Shown here piece after piece: positions 6,741-12,781 of a DNA stretch of 12,781 nucleotides. Position numbers and translations under genes: made by a program. Source of the stretch: Actinomycetota bacterium (GTDB lineage: Bacteria > Actinomycetota > Acidimicrobiia > Acidimicrobiales > Ilumatobacteraceae). The notes under the pieces are model-generated. The model was not told the origin of the DNA and made no database searches. It was given only the letters and a program-made list of their open reading frames with translations. The DNA is taken from positions 1 to 12,781 of the forward strand of contig JAPKZT010000133.1 in assembly GCA_026393655.1 (NCBI GenBank), in the 5' to 3' direction. How positions within the stretch are numbered: the first letter of the stretch is position 1; the number at the start of each line of letters is the position of its first letter.

Positions 6741-9263
6741 GGCGATTGAAGAAATAATATTTGTGCGTGTCGCGCGCCAAGCCGGAAACACTGCAGCTAC
6801 AACACCAATTATAAATGCGATGATCAAAATTATGATCGTGCCAGAAATTGGAAGTTTGAAAGCACTGAAACCTTTTTCAACAAGCGAAACTACGATCACG
6901 ACACCCATTGTGATGCCAAGCACCACGCCAGTTACTGCGCCAAACAACGAAGTAATCACACTTTCCCAACGAATCATTGTTCGAATTTGAGCGCGAGTCA
7001 TACCAATTGCTCTGAGTAAACCAATTTCACGTTTGCGTTCGAACACCGAAAGAAGCAAAGTGATAATAATTCCGACGATCGCAATGATTATTGATAAAAA
7101 CAACAGACCATAAATAAGTGCGAGAATTGTGTTAACTTGCGCAGCCTGCGCATCTATAAATTCATCTCGACTTTCAAGCTTGCCAATACCTAGATCTGTG
7201 CTGATCGCAGAAATTGCTTTACGTGCTTGTGTATCAGATATGCCTTTATTAATTTTGATATACACGGAACTATCAAAAAGTGAATTTGTTGAGTCATCAA
7301 AAATTTCTCGGCTAACGACGTAGTTTCCAAATGCATTCTTATATGTGCCAACTAGTTTCAGTGGCAAAGTGCGACCGTCAATTAGTGTCACGTCAACAAT
7401 CGACCCGATTGACAAATTCTTTTTAAGAGCTTTATCACTCTCAATCAGAATTCCGTCCTTGGTTAAATCAGATTGTTGACCTTCAACCATTTCAAGTGTG
7501 TATAGGCCCTCGGTAGTTTTTGGGTTAATCACGAGTACATATCTTGATTCGTCACCAACTTTGGCAGGCACGAACCCAATACCTGTGGCTTTATCTACTT
7601 CAGGCAACGCATCTATTTGATCAGTAATTGATGTTGGTATTCCACCAAAGCCACGACTGTCAACGCTTAGCGCATAGTCACCTCGAAATGACTTGCCGTA
7701 TGTGTCTCGAATTTCACCTTTAATGCTGGCGGCAAGTGCGGTAAACGAAGTCACGAGGGCTACGCCTATTAATAGGGGTGCAGCAGTGCGCGAGGTTCGC
7801 TTTGGATTGCGGGCAGCATTTTGTCGTGCCATGGCACCAGTCACGCCACGCAACTTTGCGACCGGTGCCCCGATGATCATCGCGATTTTGCGAGAAATTG
7901 CTGGGCCAATAAAAAGTACTCCTGCAAATAATCCGAGTGCTCCAAAACCAAGTGATCTTGCACCCGCGCCTCGCATTGCAGACACAAGACCATACGCGCC
8001 ACCAGCGAGTAACACCGCGCTAAAAATTATTCGGCGGCGAAAGTCGTTTACCGTGTCTAAGGCGGTGTCGCGCATAGCCGCTAACGGCGAAACTCGTCCC
8101 GCACGCAACGCCGGCAGAACTGCCGAAAGCACCGTAATCACAGTCCCGACTATGACTGTAAAAATTATGGCTTTTGGTTCAATGGTCAAACCCCTCGATG
8201 GAATCTCAAGACCAACTGCGTTGAGCAATGCACTAAGTGCTTGGGATAGACCAATTCCGGTAATGAATCCAAGCACCGACCCAAGCACGCCAATGATCAA
8301 TGCTTCGACTAACAGTGCGATAGTCACTTGTCGACGGTTGGCACCGATTGCACGCAACAGCGCACTTTCTCGTTGGCGTTGTGCAGCAGTAATTGAAAAT
8401 ACGTTGTAAATTACAAAGCACCCGACACCAAGTGCAATAAATGAGAAAGTCTTAAGAAACGTCGTAAAAAAACCAAGCACAGTTTTAATCTGACTTGTAG
8501 TTTCCGCAGTTATTTGAGCACCTGTGAGAGTTTCAAGTTTTGCTTCGGCTGGGAATGCAGCCTGAATTGCTTTAGCGAGTTCTTCATCACTAACTGATCC
8601 ATCGCCTTGAACCAAAATCGCATCGACAAAGCCTGGCTTTAATAGAAATTCAGATGCTGTTGGTTGATCAAATAACGCAAATGTTGCACCACCAGGTGAT
8701 GCGACGTCGCCATAATTGGCGATACCGACTAAAGAAAATTCTCGTGTACCAGAAAGTGCGTTGACGCGAACCGTATCGCCGAGAACGAAATTACCATTTT
8801 GGGCTGTTTCGCGATCCAGCATCATTTCTTTAGCACCTACTGGTAACCGACCACTTTCAACTTTCCATAAACCAGCGCTACTTTCTGAGGCAATGCCGCC
8901 AAAAGTTGGTGGACCTTGATCTTTACCAAGCGGCTTGCCATCTTTGCCAATAACGCGGGCATAACTTTGCATGTCGCCAACTGCAGCACTTACACCAGGC
9001 ACTTTCAAGATTGTTTCGAGGGCCTCAATTTGGGTAGGTGAGTGGCGAGACTCACCAAATTCTGATTCGACTGAATTTGACGAACGGATGTACGCATTGA
9101 CATCTCTAAACACATCCGTGAACAACTGATCAAAAGTGTTGTTGATCGTGTCTGAGAAAATTGTTGTGCCTGACAAAAAAGAAGTGCCAAGAATAATTGC
9201 AAGCGAAGTTAATAAGAGTCGACCCTTGCGGGCCAAAGTCATTTTTAGTGAGAGACGAAGCAC
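6732..9263 (-). CDS. ABC transporter permease, double FtsX/MacB-like
   Basis: This 843-residue permease is built as two repeats. TM1 is at about 14-34, followed by a first extracytoplasmic MacB-PCD-like domain (35-265). FtsX core helices lie near 268-290, 313-338 and 365-390. Two linking helices lie near 411-428 and 437-455. A second membrane anchor near 493-512 and a second external domain to about 710 come next, then FtsX helices near 712-738, 768-795 and 806-828. Each half has the conserved cytoplasmic coupling sequence: ESALLRAIGANRRQ at 299-312 and REIGLLRAIGMTRAQ at 745-759. This is the mechanotransmission (MacB/LolCDE) type that moves lipids, lipoproteins or peptides out of the membrane. 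The start is GTG at 9261-9263, 14 bp after the ATPase stop, so it is the second gene of an ATPase-permease operon. No adaptor (MFP) gene is present. The substrate is unknown. Confidence 0.94.
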   Translation of the reverse strand: MLRLSLKMTLARKGRLLLTSLAIILGTSFLSGTTIFSDTINNTFDQLFTDVFRDVNAYIRSSNSVESEFGESRHSPTQIEALETILKVPGVSAAVGDMQSYARVIGKDGKPLGKDQGPPTFGGIASESSAGLWKVESGRLPVGAKEMMLDRETAQNGNFVLGDTVRVNALSGTREFSLVGIANYGDVASPGGATFALFDQPTASEFLLKPGFVDAILVQGDGSVSDEELAKAIQAAFPAEAKLETLTGAQITAETTSQIKTVLGFFTTFLKTFSFIALGVGCFVIYNVFSITAAQRQRESALLRAIGANRRQVTIALLVEALIIGVLGSVLGFITGIGLSQALSALLNAVGLEIPSRGLTIEPKAIIFTVIVGTVITVLSAVLPALRAGRVSPLAAMRDTALDTVNDFRRRIIFSAVLLAGGAYGLVSAMRGAGARSLGFGALGLFAGVLFIGPAISRKIAMIIGAPVAKLRGVTGAMARQNAARNPKRTSRTAAPLLIGVALVTSFTALAASIKGEIRDTYGKSFRGDYALSVDSRGFGGIPTSITDQIDALPEVDKATGIGFVPAKVGDESRYVLVINPKTTEGLYTLEMVEGQQSDLTKDGILIESDKALKKNLSIGSIVDVTLIDGRTLPLKLVGTYKNAFGNYVVSREIFDDSTNSLFDSSVYIKINKGISDTQARKAISAISTDLGIGKLESRDEFIDAQAAQVNTILALIYGLLFLSIIIAIVGIIITLLLSVFERKREIGLLRAIGMTRAQIRTMIRWESVITSLFGAVTGVVLGITMGVVIVVSLVEKGFSAFKLPISGTIIILIIAFIIGVVAAVFPAWRATRTNIISSIASN

Positions 9264-9277
9264 TTGAGTAACCCGAC

Positions 9278-10042
9278 TTATTCGCCGAGATGTTTTAGAT
9301 AGTCAAGCACTTTGTCTGGTGTGGGTTGAGTCATCTCACCAGCAATCTTGCCATCAGCGAGAAACACAATACGATCGGCATAACTTGCCGCAACTGCATC
9401 ATGTGTAACCATGACAATGGTTTGACCAAGGTCTGTCACAGCACGGCGCATAAATTTAAGAATTTCAGTACCAGACTTTGAGTCAAGATTGCCAGTTGGT
9501 TCATCCGCGAAAATAATTTCTGGTCGGCTTGCAAGTGCGCGCGCTACGGCAACGCGTTGTTGTTGACCACCGGAGAGTTCGCTCGGACGATGTTTAAGCC
9601 TGTCATTTAGTGAAAGTGTGTCGATCACAGTTTTGATCCATGCCTCGTCTCCACTTTCGCCCTCTAGAGATAGTGGCAGGACGATATTTTCGTATGCGCT
9701 AAGAGTCGGGATCAAGTTAAAACTCTGAAACACGAAACCAACTTTGTTGCGCCTGAGTTTGGTTATTGCTTTGTCGTTTAGTTGCGAGAGATCTATTTCG
9801 CCAATAAAAACGCTGCCAGATGTCAATGAATCGAGGCCGGCGACGCAGTGCATCAGCGTCGATTTGCCCGAGCCACTCGGGCCCATGATCGCGCTGAACT
9901 TGCCACGTTCAAAACTGACACTGACACTGTCAAGGGCTCGAACTTCGCTCTCGCCACCGCCATAAATTTTTGATGCCGAGTCGGCGCGCGCCGCAATGTT
10001 TTCTGGGTCTATCTTTTGAGTTGCCTGAATTGTTTGGTTCAC
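9278..10042 (-). CDS. ABC transporter ATP-binding protein (MacB/LolD type)
   Basis: This is a complete 254-residue ABC ATPase. It has Walker A GPSGSGKST at 54-62, Q-loop Gln106 in FVFQSF, signature LSGGQQQR at 156-163, Walker B IIFADE at 176-181 followed by the D-loop NLD, and the switch His214 in MVTHD. The phrase SFNLIPTLSAYENIVLP after the Q-loop is characteristic of the LolD/MacB/FtsE group that partners FtsX-type permeases. The next gene on the strand is such a permease, starting 14 bp downstream. The protein energises export at the inner face of the membrane. The start is GTG at 10040-10042, preceded by a consensus -10 box, with about 20 non-conserved residues before the ABC core. Confidence 0.95.
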   Translation of the reverse strand: MNQTIQATQKIDPENIAARADSASKIYGGGESEVRALDSVSVSFERGKFSAIMGPSGSGKSTLMHCVAGLDSLTSGSVFIGEIDLSQLNDKAITKLRRNKVGFVFQSFNLIPTLSAYENIVLPLSLEGESGDEAWIKTVIDTLSLNDRLKHRPSELSGGQQQRVAVARALASRPEIIFADEPTGNLDSKSGTEILKFMRRAVTDLGQTIVMVTHDAVAASYADRIVFLADGKIAGEMTQPTPDKVLDYLKHLGE

Positions 10043-10050
10043 GGCTCGTA

Positions 10051-10056
10051 ATTATA
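10051..10056 (-). promoter_or_regulatory. Consensus -10 box of the ABC exporter operon
   Basis: A perfect TATAAT on the minus strand lies eight bases before the GTG start of the ATPase gene, inside the 31-bp gap after the peroxiredoxin stop. No convincing -35 sits 16-18 bp upstream. The spacing implies a leader of zero to two bases. It would let the exporter be expressed independently of the peroxiredoxin gene. Confidence 0.5.
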
Positions 10057-10073
10057 TGCCGTTATGCGAACCC

Positions 10074-10706
10074 TTACTTTGGTTGTGGAAGAACTCTTAG
10101 ATAACTCTTAACTGTTTTCCATCCTTGTGGAAACAATTTTTTTGCATCTTCATCTGAGACTGCGCCACCGATAATCACATCTTGGCCGTTCTTCCAGTTC
10201 GCCGGCGTTGCAACTTTGTGTTTAGCAGTCAGTTGCAGCGAGTCGATGACACGCAGGACTTCGTCAAAGTTGCGACCTGTTGACGCAGGATAGGTGATTG
10301 AAAGTTTGACTTTTTTATCTGGACCAACAATAAATACGCTGCGCACTGTGAGTGTGTCATTGGCATTCGGGTGGATCATGTCGTAAAGATCGCTGACCTT
10401 GCGATCTGAGTCGCCAATCATCGGAAAATTAACTGGCGTACCTTGAGTCTCGGCAATGTCAGCCTCCCATTTGACATGTGACTCAACAGAATCAACCGAC
10501 AAACCAATAACTTTCACATTTCGCTTTTCAAACTCTGGTTTGATTTTTGCCACATAGCCCAACTCGGTTGTGCAGACCGGTGTGAAGTCTTTTGGATGAC
10601 TAAAAAGCACGCCCCACGAATCGCCTAGCCATTCATGAAATGAGATTTCGCCCTGGGTCGTGTTGGCTGTGAAGTCTGGAGCGGTATCGCCCAATCGAAT
10701 AGTCAT
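10074..10706 (-). CDS. 1-Cys peroxiredoxin, Prx6 family
   Basis: This 210-residue protein closely resembles the Prx6 group. The peroxidatic Cys45 is in PKDFTPVCTTE (Pro38, Thr42 and Cys45 form the PxxxTxxC signature), and Arg122 is in TVRSVF. The Prx6-type C-terminal domain has TPANWKNGQDVI and KLFPQGWKTVKSYLR. Cys45 is the only cysteine, confirming the 1-Cys mechanism, in which an external thiol must reduce the sulfenic acid. It detoxifies H2O2 and organic hydroperoxides in the cytoplasm. The GDSWG sequence at 28-32, with His24 and Asp130, matches positions proposed as the phospholipase triad in human PRDX6. The ATG at 10704-10706 is chosen because it starts the conserved MTIRLGDTAPDF and has AAGGA about ten bases upstream; an in-frame ATG at 10770-10772 would add unrelated residues. 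Confidence 0.95.
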   Translation of the reverse strand: MTIRLGDTAPDFTANTTQGEISFHEWLGDSWGVLFSHPKDFTPVCTTELGYVAKIKPEFEKRNVKVIGLSVDSVESHVKWEADIAETQGTPVNFPMIGDSDRKVSDLYDMIHPNANDTLTVRSVFIVGPDKKVKLSITYPASTGRNFDEVLRVIDSLQLTAKHKVATPANWKNGQDVIIGGAVSDEDAKKLFPQGWKTVKSYLRVLPQPK

Positions 10707-10767
10707 ATTTATTGTTTCCTTTTGGATGTTGTGCTTGCGGTAATTGGGTTTCAGGTAACGGCTGGTC

Positions 10768-10798
10768 AGCATATCTTAATCCCGACTATTTAGGTCAA
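10768..10798 (-). promoter_or_regulatory. Candidate promoter of the peroxiredoxin gene
   Basis: On the minus strand, TTGACC (10793-10798) is followed by TATGCT (10768-10773) at a long 19-bp spacing, or by TAAGAT (10773-10778) at 14 bp. Neither spacing is ideal. The transcript would have a leader of about 55-60 bases that includes the AAGGA ribosome binding site. Confidence 0.3.
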
Positions 10799-10818
10799 CT
10801 TTGAGGTGAATTTTCGCC

Positions 10819-10834
10819 TGAGCACACTTGCTCA
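10819..10834. repeat. Short inverted repeat between divergent peroxiredoxin and protease genes
   Basis: TGAGCA-CACT-TGCTCA is a perfect six-base inverted repeat with a four-base centre. It lies in the 180-bp spacer between the two divergent starts and could be an operator. It could also occur by chance, and no regulator is known for it. Confidence 0.25.
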
Positions 10835-10872
10835 ATCTCGCTTGCCCAAAGTTGAGTGCCACACCCTTGGCA

Positions 10873-10878
10873 TATGGT
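10873..10878 (+). promoter_or_regulatory. Candidate -10 box of the subtilase gene
   Basis: TATGGT is followed by eight bases and the ATG at 10887, with a partial -35 TTGAGT at 10852-10857 (15-bp spacer). No Shine-Dalgarno precedes the ATG, which fits a leaderless or nearly leaderless transcript. Confidence 0.35.
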
Positions 10879-10886
10879 TAACACAG

Positions 10887-12781
10887 ATGAATAGTTCCCC
10901 ACGAGATACGAGCCAGTGGCGTTCGCGCCTGGCGATTGTGTTGATGGTTTCAGTTTGCGCGCAGTTTTTGCCGGCGAACATCGCCGGCGCCGATGCGCCG
11001 ACAAATGATTACATAGTTATGTTTTCAAATGACGCAGACTTGCAAGCCAAAATTGCAAAAGAGGCTCGCCTAGGTAATTCAATTAGTCAAGTTTATGACA
11101 ACGCAGCAAATGGCTTTGTTGCCGAACTTGATGCAAGTGATGTGCGTCGCCTTAAAGCCGATCGCGATGTATTAGTCGTTGAACTCGACCGCGTAATCAA
11201 ACTTGATGATGATTCTGCAACTACAAGTACTAGTTCGACTAGCACGACTAGCTCAAGCAGCACATCGATTGCACCAACAATGACGAGTACTACTGTCCCA
11301 ACTAGTTCAAGCACTAGTACGACCAGCACAACTATCCCGACTAGTTCAAGCACTAGTACAACGAGCACGAGCACAACATCATCTAGTTCGAGCACTAGTA
11401 CAACCAGCACTACTTCAACCAGCACTACTTCAACTAGTACTACTACTAGTACTAGTACTACTACTTCAACTAGTACTACCAGTACAACAGTGCCAGTCAC
11501 GGTTAGCGAATCAGGTGAGCCAGTACCGAATTCTTACATTATTCGTTTGCGCGGTGATGTCCCGGCGCAACAATTTGCATCCGCTGAGCAAAATCTTGGT
11601 GTCAATGTTCTACAAGTTTTCACGCAGGCGATTAATGGATATGTGGCTGTATTAACAAGTGCAGAAAAATCACGGCTTGAAAAAGACTCTCGTGTGCAGA
11701 GCATCGAACAAGATGCAATAGTTACGGCTGACGGCGATCAAGCAAACCCACCATCTTGGGGTTTAGATCGCATTGACCAACGCGGTGTCACACTCGATTT
11801 AAATTATTCATACAACTTCACGGGCGTCGGCGTTAGTGCATACGTCATTGACACTGGTGTTCGTGCTGATCACTCGCAATTCTCAGGCCGCGTTGCAGTG
11901 GGATACACATCAATTAGCGATGGTCGTGGTTCGGCAGACTGTCACGGGCACGGCACACATGTCTCTGGCACAATCGGTGGCTCAACATACGGTGTAGCAA
12001 AATCGGTTTCGATCGTGCCGGTTCGTGTGCTCGGTTGTACTGGTAGCGGCTCAACTTCTGGAGTCATCGCTGGTATCAACTGGATGATTACTCATCACCA
12101 GTCTGGGGTTCCCGCAGTTGCCAACATGAGTCTTGGTGGTTCGTTCTCATCTGCATTGAACTCAGCAGTTGCAAATGCTGTATCCGACGGAATCGTGATG
12201 GTAGTTGCCGCAGGCAATAGCAATGCAAATGCCTGCAATTATTCACCTGCGTCTGAACCAATCGCAATAACTGTGGGCGCAACTACTTCGGCTGATGAGC
12301 GTGCAAGTTACTCAAACTACGGCAACTGCTTAGATATTTTTGCGCCAGGCTCAAGCATTGTCTCGTCTTGGTACTCATCTTCGAATGCAATTCGTTCGCT
12401 ATCAGGCACATCAATGGCATCTCCGCATGTTGCGGGCGCAGCGGCATTGCTTCTTGAAGCAGATTCGACAATGTCACCGGCAGCAGTCAGAGAGAAATTA
12501 ATTACCTTTGCAACGCCAGATGCAATCAGCGGTGCCGGTTCGGGTTCTGTCAATTTATTGGTGTACACAAAATCTGCGTGGTCGGCGCCAGTGCCGATCG
12601 CACCGAGTGTGCCGCGCGATTTAATTGCAATAGGCGGTAATGCCTCTGCTGTTTTAAGTTGGGTTGCACCAACCTCTAGTAACGGCAATGCTGTTACAGA
12701 TTATGTAATCGAATTTTCGTCGAATAATGGCGCTGCGTGGTCAACATTTGTTGACGGTGTATCGGCGTCAACTTCGGCGAC
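10887..12781 (+). CDS. Secreted S8 subtilase, aqualysin/proteinase K-like, two I9-like prodomains (3' partial)
   Basis: At least 631 residues are visible and the frame runs off the right edge. A signal peptide spans about 1-37 (Arg-rich start, LAIVLMVSVCAQFL core, AGADA before Pro). A first I9-like propeptide domain follows (40-105), then a Ser/Thr-rich linker (112-201), then a second I9-like domain (215-279). The catalytic domain has Asp322 in VIDTG, His355 in GHGTHVSG, oxyanion Asn444 in AAGNSNANAC and nucleophile Ser509 in SGTSMASPHVAG. Long stretches such as STSGVIAGINW, VANMSLGGS and NACNYSPASEP closely resemble aqualysin I. Four cysteines (in DCHG, LGCTG, NACNY and GNCLD) match its two disulfides. 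After about 570 a fibronectin type III-like domain begins (PSVPRDLIA, VLSWVAP, VTDYVIEFS) and is cut. It is an extracellular endoprotease, probably autoprocessed. The ATG at 10887 is the first start giving the signal peptide. Confidence 0.92.
   Translation, partial: MNSSPRDTSQWRSRLAIVLMVSVCAQFLPANIAGADAPTNDYIVMFSNDADLQAKIAKEARLGNSISQVYDNAANGFVAELDASDVRRLKADRDVLVVELDRVIKLDDDSATTSTSSTSTTSSSSTSIAPTMTSTTVPTSSSTSTTSTTIPTSSSTSTTSTSTTSSSSSTSTTSTTSTSTTSTSTTTSTSTTTSTSTTSTTVPVTVSESGEPVPNSYIIRLRGDVPAQQFASAEQNLGVNVLQVFTQAINGYVAVLTSAEKSRLEKDSRVQSIEQDAIVTADGDQANPPSWGLDRIDQRGVTLDLNYSYNFTGVGVSAYVIDTGVRADHSQFSGRVAVGYTSISDGRGSADCHGHGTHVSGTIGGSTYGVAKSVSIVPVRVLGCTGSGSTSGVIAGINWMITHHQSGVPAVANMSLGGSFSSALNSAVANAVSDGIVMVVAAGNSNANACNYSPASEPIAITVGATTSADERASYSNYGNCLDIFAPGSSIVSSWYSSSNAIRSLSGTSMASPHVAGAAALLLEADSTMSPAAVREKLITFATPDAISGAGSGSVNLLVYTKSAWSAPVPIAPSVPRDLIAIGGNASAVLSWVAPTSSNGNAVTDYVIEFSSNNGAAWSTFVDGVSASTSA
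11220..11489 (+). repeat. Ser/Thr-coding low-complexity repeat tract
   Basis: These 90 codons encode 82 Ser or Thr residues; the rest are Pro, Val, Ile, Ala and Met. The DNA is built from short units (ACTAGT, ACTACT, AGCACT). It includes a 39-bp direct repeat: ACTAGTTCAAGCACTAGTAC at 11301-11320 recurs at 11340-11359. The hexamer ACTAGT occurs ten times. The tract encodes a flexible, possibly glycosylated linker between the two I9-like domains and probably arose by slippage. Confidence 0.9.

Noticed and set aside
7693..8409. Plus-strand open frame (238 codons) opposite the ABC permease
   Set aside because: Low-complexity, motif-free translation lying wholly antisense to conserved FtsX coding sequence.
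10707..10772. Upstream ATG extending the peroxiredoxin by 22 residues
   Set aside because: The extension is not Prx-like, and a Shine-Dalgarno plus the conserved MTIRLGDTAPDF mark the ATG at 10706.
11093..11500. Open frame of 135 codons on the minus strand encoding a Val/Leu-rich protein
   Set aside because: It is the antisense of the ACT/AGT-rich Ser/Thr tract, where reversed codons read as Val and Leu. The sense frame is a clear subtilase.

Overview
The window looks like chromosomal DNA from a moderate-GC actinobacterium. I guess a planktonic Acidimicrobiia-like lineage, but no rRNA or marker gene is present to prove it. The reasons are the DUF4916-type Nudix-fold protein, a Nei2-like H2TH protein, a large double-FtsX permease of actinobacterial style, frequent GTG/TTG starts, and several genes that appear to be transcribed without a leader. 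There are no mobile elements, tRNAs, rRNAs or CRISPR arrays. Coding density is very high, and the longest stretch without a gene is 180 bp.

Layout. 2-1980 (+): the 3' end of an ACAD10/11-like acyl-CoA dehydrogenase, coupled by a TAATG overlap to an iron-type alcohol dehydrogenase. 1987-3671 (-): an MFS transporter followed by an intact Nudix hydrolase. 3725-5179 (+): a succinate-semialdehyde-type aldehyde dehydrogenase, divergent from the MFS gene. 5293-6740 (+): a Nudix-fold DUF4916-like protein, then a Nei/Fpg-family protein. Both carry degenerate catalytic motifs. 6732-10042 (-): an ABC exporter made of an ATPase and a 10-TM FtsX/MacB-like permease. 10074-10706 (-): a Prx6-type 1-Cys peroxiredoxin. 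10887-end (+): a secreted aqualysin/proteinase K-like subtilase, truncated by the window edge.

How the genes may work together. The acyl-CoA dehydrogenase, Fe-ADH and SSADH-like enzyme suggest oxidation of acyl-CoA and hydroxy- or semialdehyde acids, for example 4-hydroxybutyrate or GABA-type carbon entering the TCA cycle as succinate; this is inference. The ABC pair is a self-contained exporter. The two items most worth a second look are (i) the adjacent MutT-fold/MutM-fold pair at 5293-6740, in which both proteins have lost the classical catalytic residues while keeping their folds, and (ii) the subtilase at the right edge, which has two I9-like propeptide domains in tandem separated by a 90-residue Ser/Thr linker.
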